Below, in pieces: positions 1-7,036 of a stretch of DNA of 10,043 nt. This DNA is from a candidate division NPL-UPA2 bacterium. GTDB lineage: Bacteria > Bacillota > UBA994. Position numbers and translations under genes: made by a program. The DNA is taken from NCBI GenBank assembly GCA_018725205.1, contig QLUB01000071.1:1-10043 (forward strand), read 5' to 3'. Each line of letters starts with the position of its first letter. Position 1 is the first letter of the stretch. A model generated the notes under the pieces. It did no database searches, was not told where the DNA came from, and saw only the letters and a program-made list of their open reading frames with translations.

Positions 1-1822
1 CCTTGCCAATGTCGTGAAACTTCGCAAACAACACTAGGTCAAACATCTCTCCCTCGGGGTAGTCCACAGCGCGGGCTAGACCCACAGCCAACTCCCCCAT
101 GCGCTCCACATGTGCGCGCGTTTCAAAGTTCTTGCTTTCCAGCGCGCCCATCAGCACGTGAACAAGATTGCTCCGGCTACTTTGCTTCTGCAGTAGTTTC
201 TCGCGGTACATATGATCATCGGCCTCTTTGTAAAGAGCATAAACCCCTCCGCCAAACTCCGTCGCGGCCTTGTGCCCAAACGATACACTGAGCGGATACT
301 GCTGAGTGTGGCTGTTGTGCTCGGAAATTGCGCCTTCTAGTCTCAGGACACAGCGTTCAACGTCAACACTCGTAGCATCGGGCATGAGGATGACGAATTC
401 GTCCCCGCCAATGCGAGCGCATATCGCTCCATCCGGGGCGTGCTGTTCGAGCAGGCGCGCCACCACTCGCAACAACTCATCCCCTGCCGCATGGCCAAAA
501 CTGTCGTTAATAAGCTTTAGTCCGTTGAGGTCGGCCACTATTATAGCCGGGGCGGGCATGTGCCCTGCGGCCAGAAGCCTTTCAAAGTAATGGCGGTTGT
601 ACAGACTAGTCAAAGAATCATGCCAGTAGAGATACTCCCTAGCCTCCTGCACGCTCCTTCTCTCGGTCACGTCGCGCATTAGGAGCAGCATAGCTGCATC
701 GCCCTCATAGTCGATGAGCGTGCCGTAAATCTCAAGCCACATGGCGGTGCCGTCAAGCCGCATGCATTGATACTCCGCCGCGATGTCTTTCCCGTCCCTG
801 ATACTCATAAAGTCTTTGAGTGCGAGGTCAAGCGAGCTAGGATGAAAGAAACTGCGCGCCTGTCCCACACGCTCACCTGGCTTAACATGCACGCCAAACA
901 TCTTGGCGGCAGACGCATTCCAGAAAACAATCTCGCCCCTAAAGCGCACAATGGCCATGCCTTCAAGCAAGTTTTCCACAAGTGACCGATATCGCTTCTC
1001 GCTCTGGTGTAGAGATTCAATCGTCCGCAATTGATCCTCAATGTCCGTAGCGATGGACAACACGCCCTTCCTGTCGCCGCCGAGGGGAATGGCGCGTTCG
1101 CGCAGCAACTTGCGCCTTCTTTCGCCGCTCTTTTCCAGGGAGAGGACTTCATGCACAAGAGTTTGGCCACACGCGATTTGCGCTAAGTGCCCGGCCACGA
1201 GGTGCCAGTGCTCTTCGGGCACAAACAGGCGTACGTTCTCGCCGATTAATTCTTGGCGCGAGTAGCCGGAAGCCTGGCAGTAAGCCTCGTTCGCATCTAA
1301 GATGTTGCCTTCTAAGTCTTCCACCACGATTTTATCGGGCGAGAGCTCAAAGAGGTGCCGATACTGCGCTTCCCGGCTTGCGAGTTCAATTTCCATAAGC
1401 TTGCGCTTAGTAATATCCGTGACAAACCCCTCAAGATACAAAAACTTCCCATCGTCGTCGAAAGCCGCGCGGCCGCGTTCCCACACCCAGCGTATTTCAC
1501 CCGTGGCAGCAATGATACGGTACTCGACCTCTAGCGGCAGGCCCTGTATGAGGCGCGGCTGGTTGCTCACCCATTCACGGTGTTCAGGATGAATAATATC
1601 GTTATAGGCAAGCTGCCTGTTGCCGATAAAAGCCTCAGGCGGGTAGCCTGTTATAACCGTACAGCCGTCGCTAATGTAGAGCATGGTCCAATTCGGGTCG
1701 TTGGCACAGCGGTATACAAAGCCCGGTAGATTGTTAATAAGCGTATGCAGAGTTAGCTGCGTTTTCCTAAGCGCAACCTCCAGACGTTTCTCTCGCGTAG
1801 ATTTCTGCCTAAATATTCTCAC
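1..1822 (-). CDS. PAS-PAS-PAS-GGDEF-HD-GYP cyclic-di-GMP signalling protein, 3' end cut by the window
   Basis: This is a probable sensor enzyme that makes and/or breaks down cyclic di-GMP, with 607 codons visible. The first PAS domain (about residues 29-138) ends in TDITKRK, the second (154-263) in TDIEDQ and the third (278-388) in RDVTERR. A GGDEF domain (about 398-555) follows with metal/GTP residues D431 and N439-D440 and an intact GGDEF at 472-476. The RxxD inhibitory site expected just upstream is absent. The frame continues into an HD-GYP domain that reaches HDIGK (603-607) at the window edge. No transmembrane segment is seen, so it is probably cytoplasmic. There is no in-frame ATG before residue 47. 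GTG at 1822 is chosen because GAGGTG lies 7 bases upstream and PAS1 follows directly. It starts 20 bases after the helicase stop and probably shares that transcript. The family is certain, but the net enzyme direction cannot be read here. Confidence 0.93.
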   Translation of the reverse strand, partial: MRIFRQKSTREKRLEVALRKTQLTLHTLINNLPGFVYRCANDPNWTMLYISDGCTVITGYPPEAFIGNRQLAYNDIIHPEHREWVSNQPRLIQGLPLEVEYRIIAATGEIRWVWERGRAAFDDDGKFLYLEGFVTDITKRKLMEIELASREAQYRHLFELSPDKIVVEDLEGNILDANEAYCQASGYSRQELIGENVRLFVPEEHWHLVAGHLAQIACGQTLVHEVLSLEKSGERRRKLLRERAIPLGGDRKGVLSIATDIEDQLRTIESLHQSEKRYRSLVENLLEGMAIVRFRGEIVFWNASAAKMFGVHVKPGERVGQARSFFHPSSLDLALKDFMSIRDGKDIAAEYQCMRLDGTAMWLEIYGTLIDYEGDAAMLLLMRDVTERRSVQEAREYLYWHDSLTSLYNRHYFERLLAAGHMPAPAIIVADLNGLKLINDSFGHAAGDELLRVVARLLEQHAPDGAICARIGGDEFVILMPDATSVDVERCVLRLEGAISEHNSHTQQYPLSVSFGHKAATEFGGGVYALYKEADDHMYREKLLQKQSSRSNLVHVLMGALESKNFETRAHVERMGELAVGLARAVDYPEGEMFDLVLFAKFHDIGK

Positions 1823-1829
1823 AACACAG

Positions 1830-1835
1830 CACCTC
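1830..1835 (-). promoter_or_regulatory. Ribosome binding site of the GGDEF/HD-GYP gene
   Basis: On the minus strand this reads GAGGTG, 7 bases before a GTG at 1822-1820. It lies inside the 20-base gap after the helicase stop. It decides the start, because the open frame extends to 1882 without an upstream ATG. Confidence 0.6.
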
Positions 1836-1842
1836 AGCGTCT

Positions 1843-3063
1843 TTATTCGACTCGCGGGCTGCCAATCCTCTTTACCGCTGATTTAGCCCTACGGGGGGTC
1901 TTTTGGTGTGTCGCGGCCCTCCGTCCCTCCGCGACCACCTCTCCCCGAAAGAGTTCTCGTCTAGAGATATGGATACCTAACTCCCTTTCGTACTGCGGGA
2001 TAAGTTCGGTTTCTCGCTCCGTGGCGAAGGAGACTGTCGTTCCGTGCTGCCCCATACGCCCTGTCCTGCCAGCCCTGTGTAAGTAGGCACGGGACTTCTC
2101 AGGCATATGCAAATTGAAGATGTGAGTAACGCCTAGGATGTCTAGGCCACGCGCTGCGAGGTCGGAAACTACTAGTAGGTCGATACCGCCCGCTCTAAAG
2201 GCCTCGAGCACAGCCTTGCGCGCTGTTTTATCGGAGTGGCCGTGCATGCCCGCCGCCCTATGCCCATGGTAATTGAGCTTATCCACAATTATTGCGGTAT
2301 CGTCGCGGTCGCCCACAAAGATGATGGCGCGCGCCGGACGCAGGGCGACAATGGCCTTGCGCAGCAGTTCGAACTTTGCGCGCTCGTCGGCCACGAAATA
2401 CATGTGTTCGATGCTGCTCGGCACTTCTGGCCGTGCAGTCTCGCGGATAAAGAGGGGTTCCTTCATTAGTTTGCTGGCTTCTGTCTCGGCATGCTTAGTA
2501 ATAGACGCAGAAAACATCAAGAGCTGCCTGTCTCTCTGCGTGGCTCTAACAATCGCTGTGACGGCGGCGATGTTATCCTCGCTCAAGAGGTTATCGGCTT
2601 CGTCAATGACGATGATTTTCAACGTGTGGGCGGTGATTTTGCGTCGCGTGATCAGCTCAAGGACTCTGCCGGGTGTGCCGACGAGTAGATGAGGCTTTTC
2701 GCGCAGACGTTCTATCTGGCGCTCGATATTGACATTGCCTATTACAGGCGCACTCGTCAGCTTAATCTCCGATGTCGCGGACAGCAGTTCTATTTGCTTC
2801 AGTATTTGCATGGCTAGCTCATGCGTCGGGGCCAAGATTAAGGCTTGCATTGCCCGCAGAGTCGCATCAAGCTTTTCAAACAGCGGCAACACATAAGCTA
2901 GCGTCTTACCTGTCCCCGTTTTTGATTCGACTACTACATCTTTGTTGGCGAGCACCTCGGGTATGGCCTTCTGCTGTACTGGCGTGGGCGCCACTATGCC
3001 CTGCGCCGCTAAAGCAAGTACCAACGATTGGTTAAGTTTAAGTTCTGCAAAAGTCATTTTCAC
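1843..3063 (-). CDS. DEAD-box ATP-dependent RNA helicase
   Basis: This is a superfamily 2 RNA helicase that uses ATP to unwind or remodel RNA duplexes (ribosome assembly, mRNA decay or cold adaptation in relatives). It has 406 residues. The order is: Q motif (F5, PTPVQ 26-30), motif I SKTGTGKT (47-54), Ia PTHELA, Ib TPGR, II DEAD (154-157), III SAS (185-187), V DLAARGLDI, VI HRAGRTGR (329-336). It ends in a short basic tail rich in R and K instead of a folded RNA-binding domain. Deviations from the usual motifs are SKTG for AQTG, PTHELA for PTRELA and SAS for SAT. These occur in divergent members and leave the catalytic residues intact. Start: GTG at 3063 has AGAAGG 6 bases upstream; ATG at 3057 is the alternative, two residues shorter. 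It has its own promoter and leads the operon with the cyclic-di-GMP gene. It resembles CshA/CshB-type helicases, but assignment to either would be a guess. Confidence 0.95.
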   Translation of the reverse strand: MKMTFAELKLNQSLVLALAAQGIVAPTPVQQKAIPEVLANKDVVVESKTGTGKTLAYVLPLFEKLDATLRAMQALILAPTHELAMQILKQIELLSATSEIKLTSAPVIGNVNIERQIERLREKPHLLVGTPGRVLELITRRKITAHTLKIIVIDEADNLLSEDNIAAVTAIVRATQRDRQLLMFSASITKHAETEASKLMKEPLFIRETARPEVPSSIEHMYFVADERAKFELLRKAIVALRPARAIIFVGDRDDTAIIVDKLNYHGHRAAGMHGHSDKTARKAVLEAFRAGGIDLLVVSDLAARGLDILGVTHIFNLHMPEKSRAYLHRAGRTGRMGQHGTTVSFATERETELIPQYERELGIHISRRELFRGEVVAEGRRAATHQKTPRRAKSAVKRIGSPRVE

Positions 3064-3100
3064 TTCTTACCTTCTCTTACTTCAACTTTGTGTGCTTCAT

Positions 3101-3129
3101 AGTATAACCTACAGGCCTACATCTACCAA
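3101..3129 (-). promoter_or_regulatory. Sigma-A-type promoter of the helicase operon
   Basis: On the minus strand, TTGGTA (3129-3124) is followed by a 17-base spacer and TATACT (3106-3101), matching the -35/-10 consensus at 4 and 5 of 6 positions. The predicted transcript would start near 3094, about 30 bases before the helicase start. The upstream edge of the -35 box is one base from palindromic repeat copy 1. Confidence 0.55.
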
Positions 3130-3130
3130 G

Positions 3131-3159
3131 GAAGCAAAAGGGACGGAGCCTTTTGCTTC
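3131..3159 (+). repeat. Palindromic repeat, copy 1
   Basis: A 10-base arm GAAGCAAAAG, a 9-base core GGACGGAGC and the exact complementary arm CTTTTGCTTC make a 29-base hairpin-forming unit. It lies in the divergent region between the helicase and pepF, immediately upstream of the helicase -35 box. It is the same sequence, base for base, as copies 2 to 4. Confidence 0.9.
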
Positions 3160-3181
3160 ACGCGACCTGCAGGAATAATGC

Positions 3182-3209
3182 TTGGCATAGCGAAAGGTAT
3201 GGGCATAAG
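3182..3209 (+). promoter_or_regulatory. Candidate promoter of pepF
   Basis: TTGGCA (3182-3187, 5 of 6 to the -35 consensus), a 16-base spacer and CATAAG (3204-3209, 4 of 6 to the -10 consensus). It is suitably placed about 40 bases before the pepF start, but the -10 is weak and the call rests on position as much as sequence. Confidence 0.3.
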
Positions 3210-3239
3210 GAGACCCCTTCATTTCCGATTAAACATACT

Positions 3240-3245
3240 GGGAGG
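3240..3245 (+). promoter_or_regulatory. Ribosome binding site of pepF, long spacing
   Basis: GGGAGG lies 13 bases before the GTG at 3259, longer than usual; a looser pairing with AGGCGG (3243-3248) would give 10 bases. An in-frame TAA at 3250-3252 excludes any earlier start, and no ATG follows until well inside the conserved domain, so GTG 3259 is fixed despite the spacing. Confidence 0.55.
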
Positions 3246-3258
3246 CGGTTAAACGGCA

Positions 3259-5040
3259 GTGCAATTTGCACGCGCGGAAGTACCAGTTGCGGAGACGTGG
3301 AACGTCGAAGACATCTTTCCCACCCCTCTGGCGTGGGAGCAGGAGCTAGGCGAACTAGCTGGGTCGGTGAGGAGTGTAGCTGCCTACAAGGGGCGGCTGC
3401 ATGAGGGACCGCAGGTGCTGTTAGCCTGCCTGTTGGCACTAGAAACCCTACAGACGCGAGCCGTAAAGGTGTTTTCCTACGCTTCGCTAAACCTATCTGC
3501 CGACGGAACTAACCCGCTCTACCAAGCCATGGCTGGGAAGGCGGGAGCAGCAGGGGCAGAGGCGCAGGCGCAAACGTCGTTTGTGCAGTCGGAAGCGCTG
3601 GGGTTGCCGGGGGGCACATTAGAGAAGTACCTCTGTGACGAACCGGAGCTGGGGCCATTTCGCATGACCATCGAGAAGTGGCTGGAAAAGAAGCCGTATA
3701 TGCTCGGTCCGGAGACCGAAATGGCCTTGGCGGCGCTCGGTGAAGTGTTAGGCTCACCTGTCGAGGTCTACGAGAGGTCTCGCACGGCTGACCTTAAGTT
3801 CGAATCTGTGGCTGACAGTGAAGGTAAGCTCTACCCCATGTCGCTTGGCAGGCACGAGTCGGCAGCCGACCTCGCCTTGCGCCGCAATGCCTATGCGGAG
3901 CTCAACAGGGGGCTAAAGCAGTACCTGCACACCTATGGCACCACGTGGGGCTCAGAAGTCAAGAAGAATGTCGTTTTAGCGAAGCTGCGGGGGTATGCGT
4001 CTGCCATCCATATGCTCGTTGACCAGCAAGAGGTTAACACAGAAATCTACCACAATATCCACGATGTCATCCTAACCGAGCTCGCTCCACACATGCGCAA
4101 GTACGCACAGCTACGCAAGAAGGTTTTGGGACTTGAGAAAATGCTGTACTGCGACATCGAAGCCCCGCTTGACCCGAGCTTTAACCCTGAAACCACCTAC
4201 GAAGAGGCGTGCGAGCTGCTGTTGGCTAGTCTTAAGGTGCTTGGGCCGGAGTACGCACAAATTATGGAGGATGGCCTAAGCAACCGCTGGGTGGACCGGG
4301 CAGATAATTTGGGGAAGCGCACTGGCGCATTCTGCAACTCGGTCTATGGGGTACATCCTTATATCAGCATGTCCTGGGGCAACCGCATGCGTAACGCCCT
4401 GACGCTAGCGCACGAACTCGGCCACGCTGGGCAGGGCGTGCTAGCGCAGAGGTATCAGCGCCTGGCCAACACTCGCCCCACAATGTTCTTTATTGAAGCT
4501 CCTTCTACTATTAACGAGCTCTTGGTAGCCGACCACATACTGGCGAACAGCAAGAGCAAAGAAATGCGTCGCTGGCTGATCATGCAACTTCTCATGACTT
4601 ACCACCACAATTTTGTACGCCATTTAATTGAAGGCGAGTTGCAACGCCGCACCTATACTTTGGCGGAGCAGGGGCAACCCATTACCGCCACGGTATTGAA
4701 CAAGGTGCAGGGCGAAATTCTTGAGGAGTTCTGGGGCGGCGAAGTAGTTATCGACGAGGGTGCCAAGATGGTCTGGATGCGCCAGGCGCACTACTACCGC
4801 GGTCTATATCCGTATACCTATGCTGCTGGCCTGACCGTAGGTACGGCGGTGGCGAGGGCTATCCAAGCAGACGGCGCGCCCGTGGCTGCGCGCTGGATAG
4901 AGGTGCTTAAAGCCGGCGGCACTCTCAAACCGCTAGAGCTCGCCAAGCTCGCGGGCGTAGACATGACCATCAAAAAGCCCATCCAGGATGCCGTAGCCTA
5001 CGTCGGTTGGCTCGTCGACGAAGTGGTCAAGAGCTTCTGA
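3259..5040 (+). CDS. pepF: M3B family oligoendopeptidase F (zinc metallopeptidase)
   Basis: This is a cytoplasmic zinc endopeptidase that cleaves short oligopeptides, not whole proteins, in peptide turnover. It has 593 residues, about the usual PepF length (near 600). The N-terminal oligopeptidase F domain spans roughly residues 60-190. The M3 catalytic domain carries HELGH at 385-389, with zinc ligands H385 and H389, catalytic E386, and the third ligand E413 in IEAPSTINELL. The later YRGLYPYTYAAGL block is where M3 enzymes place substrate-contacting Tyr/His residues. No signal peptide is present. GTG start as discussed for its RBS. It is monocistronic: divergent from the helicase and convergent with rmuC, with its TGA overlapping the first two bases of the repeat at 5039. 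The family call is firm; substrate preference is unknown. Confidence 0.96.
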   Translation: MQFARAEVPVAETWNVEDIFPTPLAWEQELGELAGSVRSVAAYKGRLHEGPQVLLACLLALETLQTRAVKVFSYASLNLSADGTNPLYQAMAGKAGAAGAEAQAQTSFVQSEALGLPGGTLEKYLCDEPELGPFRMTIEKWLEKKPYMLGPETEMALAALGEVLGSPVEVYERSRTADLKFESVADSEGKLYPMSLGRHESAADLALRRNAYAELNRGLKQYLHTYGTTWGSEVKKNVVLAKLRGYASAIHMLVDQQEVNTEIYHNIHDVILTELAPHMRKYAQLRKKVLGLEKMLYCDIEAPLDPSFNPETTYEEACELLLASLKVLGPEYAQIMEDGLSNRWVDRADNLGKRTGAFCNSVYGVHPYISMSWGNRMRNALTLAHELGHAGQGVLAQRYQRLANTRPTMFFIEAPSTINELLVADHILANSKSKEMRRWLIMQLLMTYHHNFVRHLIEGELQRRTYTLAEQGQPITATVLNKVQGEILEEFWGGEVVIDEGAKMVWMRQAHYYRGLYPYTYAAGLTVGTAVARAIQADGAPVAARWIEVLKAGGTLKPLELAKLAGVDMTIKKPIQDAVAYVGWLVDEVVKSF

Positions 5041-5089
5041 AGCAAAAGTGAAGCAAAAGGGAAGCAAAAGGGACGGAGCCTTTTGCTTC
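5039..5089 (+). repeat. Palindromic repeat, copy 2, with two extra tandem half-arms
   Basis: Three GAAGCAAAAG arms start at 5039, 5050 and 5061, an exact 11-base period. They are followed by the core GGACGGAGC and the closing arm CTTTTGCTTC (5080-5089). The element fills the whole gap between two convergent genes. The first arm overlaps the pepF TGA (5038-5040) and the last arm overlaps the rmuC TGA (5090-5088), so both stop codons are partly made of repeat sequence. As a hairpin it could end transcription from both sides, although no U-tract follows the stem in either direction. Confidence 0.9.
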
Positions 5090-6632
5090 ACACCTCTTCT
5101 TCTGCAAGATCCTCGTCTGCTTCTTCTGCCGCAGCTGCCCCTGACATTGCTTGGTGCGCTGAGGCTTCAGGCAATTCCTGTACGTCTTTGAGCTTACGCG
5201 CAATCACCCGCGTCCTTTGCGATGCTTGATCAATGGTGTTGCTCGCTTCCTGCAGCTTTTTCTTGGTTTTGTCTAGGGCCAAGCCAAATTTGCCGAACTC
5301 TGTCTTTACCTCTTCCAGCAGCCGCTGCACGGCGTTAGAGCGTTTTTCGATGGCTAGCGTTCTAAAGCCCATGCGCAGGCTGCTCAAAAACGCGCCCACA
5401 GTGGTAGGCCCACACACCGCCACGCGGTAGTCTCGCATCAGGTGCTCAAAGAGTCCGGTGATGCGCAGTACTTCGGCATAGAGCCCCTCAAAAGGCAAGA
5501 ACATAATCGCAAAGTCTGTTGTGTGCGGTGGCACGATGTATTTGTCACGGATATCCTTAGCGCACTTCTTGATACTCATTTCCAGCTGCTTGGCGTGGGT
5601 TGCTACTTGGTCCGGGTCTGCTTGCTCGTAGGCCTCAAGCAGTCGCTGGTAATCCTCAATCGGGAACTTAGAGTCGATAGGCAGCCAAACCACATCTTCG
5701 TCTTTGCCCGGCATTTTGACTGCGAATTCAACCCTGTTATCGGAGCCAGGCTTAACGGCCACATTCTTTTCGTACTGCTCGGGGGTCAGGATTTCTTCTA
5801 GAATGCCACCAAGCTGAGCCTCGCCGAGAACGCCGCGCACCTTCACATTGCCTAAGGCCTTCTTTAGGTCTCCAACCCCTGTGGCCAGAGTCTGCATTTC
5901 GCCTAAGCCGCGATGCACTTCCTCAAGCCTCGCGCTGACCAGCGCGAAAGACTCACCCAAGCGTTTTTCTAGCGCGTCGTGCAGTTTTTCTTCCACTGTG
6001 CCGCGGATTTTCTCTAGCTTAGTCTCGTTGTCGCTTTGCATCGTCTGCAGTCGCTTTTCTAGGGTGTCGCGCATCTGGGTTAACTTATCTTCTGTTGCAC
6101 GCACAAGTTTTTCTATCTGCTCATTTAGGGCGTCGAACTTCTGCTTTTGGATGTCGTTAAACTCCCGCACATTAGAACGGAAGCTATCTTCGAATGTCTT
6201 TAGGGTTTTCGCCAGTTCTTCGCGGTTCTGTAGCGCATCCTTATCGAGCTGACTTTGTAGAGTCGTCAGTTTGTCTTCCATGGCTTTGCGCATGCTTTCG
6301 AGCTTAAGCTCATTGCTTTGCGTTAGGCTGTCTAGCTGCCGGGCCTGCACATTAGTCATCTCCGCAAGTTGCTTAAGCAGAGAATCGCTAGACTCTTTTA
6401 GTCCCTTGGCCAGTTCTTCGCGGCTCTGCCGTAAGTTTTCGCTTACTTCTGCCCTGCTACGCGCGAAGTCATCCCGCAAGGAACGCTCGGTGCCTTCGAG
6501 CTTTTTGTCCAGCAAATCAAGCTTCGCCACCAGCTCCGCTCGGCCCCTGTCGTTGTTGATCTTACCTAGCAGCAGCATCACCATGATTAACGTGACGACG
6601 GAAACAAGCGCAATTACGCTTTGCAGAATCAT
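5088..6632 (-). CDS. rmuC: RmuC family protein (DNA recombination-associated, predicted nuclease fold)
   Basis: It has 514 residues. RmuC proteins are linked to limiting inverted-repeat and short-homology recombination and carry a PD-(D/E)xK-like fold; the biochemical reaction is not settled. Seen here: an N-terminal membrane helix (about residues 2-23), so it is probably anchored at the inner face. A long charged coiled coil follows (about 27-245, repeated EEL/KLE/RQS heptads). The RmuC core has GEAQL with E271 and PIDSKFP with D320 and K322, the expected active-site cluster. A final acidic, Ala-rich tail ends in EEEV. ATG at 6632 is chosen because it overlaps the upstream lipoprotein stop as ATGA and has GGGGAGG 11 bases upstream. 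A TTG at 6638 with 5-base spacing is possible. The gene should be translationally coupled to the lipoprotein, and its TGA is partly formed by repeat copy 2. Confidence 0.93.
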   Translation of the reverse strand: MILQSVIALVSVVTLIMVMLLLGKINNDRGRAELVAKLDLLDKKLEGTERSLRDDFARSRAEVSENLRQSREELAKGLKESSDSLLKQLAEMTNVQARQLDSLTQSNELKLESMRKAMEDKLTTLQSQLDKDALQNREELAKTLKTFEDSFRSNVREFNDIQKQKFDALNEQIEKLVRATEDKLTQMRDTLEKRLQTMQSDNETKLEKIRGTVEEKLHDALEKRLGESFALVSARLEEVHRGLGEMQTLATGVGDLKKALGNVKVRGVLGEAQLGGILEEILTPEQYEKNVAVKPGSDNRVEFAVKMPGKDEDVVWLPIDSKFPIEDYQRLLEAYEQADPDQVATHAKQLEMSIKKCAKDIRDKYIVPPHTTDFAIMFLPFEGLYAEVLRITGLFEHLMRDYRVAVCGPTTVGAFLSSLRMGFRTLAIEKRSNAVQRLLEEVKTEFGKFGLALDKTKKKLQEASNTIDQASQRTRVIARKLKDVQELPEASAHQAMSGAAAAEEADEDLAEEEV

Positions 6633-6979
6633 TTCCAATGCAGCCTCCCCTTCGTGAAGCAAAAGGCTCCGTCCCTTTTGCTTCGGTTCTGGGCAACCTG
6701 ACTTGACCCGATAAGAATGGTGCGAACTGTACTGCCTGAAACCGCGATTATGCTGGAGTCGGCGTCGACCTCCACAGGCCCGCTGTACTCAAACACAACC
6801 TCGCCGTCTATTGACGGCAGGCGAATGCCTCCTGTGCTCGCCGGGTAGAGCACGTATTCTTTACCCCCCACAACGGCTACTGCGCGCACAAGCTCTACCT
6901 CGGAAGCTGGAGGGGGTGGGGGTTGTCGGCAACCTACCAGTAAGGCGACGCAGAGGATAAGCATTAGGGCTCGTTTCAT
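6629..6979 (-). CDS. Small predicted lipoprotein, C-terminus encoded by a palindromic repeat
   Basis: It has 116 residues and no recognised family. A lipoprotein signal peptide is visible: MKR, a hydrophobic stretch, then the lipobox LVGC with C17 as the predicted lipidated residue, followed by a PPPPP run as linker. The rest (about 27-95) is a short beta-rich sequence (KEYVLYP, GEVVFEYSG, STVRTILIG) that would sit outside the membrane. From about residue 99 the frame enters repeat copy 3, which it reads as SKRDGAFCFT, then ends with KGRLHWK. The ATG at 6979 has AGAGGAG 7 bases upstream. The stop overlaps the rmuC ATG by four bases (ATGA), so the pair is probably cotranslated. The ATPase lies upstream, 57 bases away across repeat copy 4. 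The basic, Cys-containing tail is out of character for the rest, so the ancestral protein may have ended earlier (inference). Confidence 0.75.
   Translation of the reverse strand: MKRALMLILCVALLVGCRQPPPPPASEVELVRAVAVVGGKEYVLYPASTGGIRLPSIDGEVVFEYSGPVEVDADSSIIAVSGSTVRTILIGSSQVAQNRSKRDGAFCFTKGRLHWK
6656..6684 (-). repeat. Palindromic repeat, copy 3, inside the lipoprotein coding frame
   Basis: This is the same 29-base unit as copy 1, with the core reading GGACGGAGC on the minus strand. It lies within the 3' part of the lipoprotein gene and is translated as SKRDGAFCFT. It ends 3 bases before the GGGGAGG that serves rmuC. Because 29 is not a multiple of three, insertion would have changed the downstream reading frame. 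Confidence 0.9.
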
Positions 6980-6995
6980 GCGGTTACTCCTCTCG

Positions 6996-7035
6996 GAAGC
7001 AAAAGGCTCCGTCCCTTTTGCTTCCCTTTTGCTTC
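6996..7035 (-). repeat. Palindromic repeat, copy 4, with one extra half-arm
   Basis: On the minus strand: arm GAAGCAAAAG (7035-7026), a second arm (7024-7015) 11 bases on, core GGACGGAGC, and the closing arm ending at 6996. It begins one base after the TAA of the ATPase gene and ends just before the AGAGGAG ribosome binding site of the lipoprotein. A hairpin here could attenuate or stabilise the transcript between the two genes. Confidence 0.9.
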
Positions 7036-7036
7036 G

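Noticed and set aside
5039..5089. Repeat copy 2 as a classical intrinsic terminator
   Set aside because: The palindrome can form a stem, but neither direction is followed by a U-tract; its T run is inside the stem arm. Termination is possible but not shown.
5848..6657. Long plus-strand open frames opposite rmuC
   Set aside because: They are Ser/Leu-rich antisense shadows of the coiled-coil coding sequence, without ribosome binding sites or recognisable domains.
6633..6662. Earlier start for rmuC at TTG 6662
   Set aside because: It would begin inside the repeat, add ten atypical residues before the membrane helix, and has no ribosome binding site; ATG 6632 has a GGGGAGG and an ATGA overlap.
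3131..7035. The repeats as a CRISPR array
   Set aside because: Copies are dispersed by 1-2 kb or a few hundred bases, in both orientations and partly inside genes, with no regular spacers.
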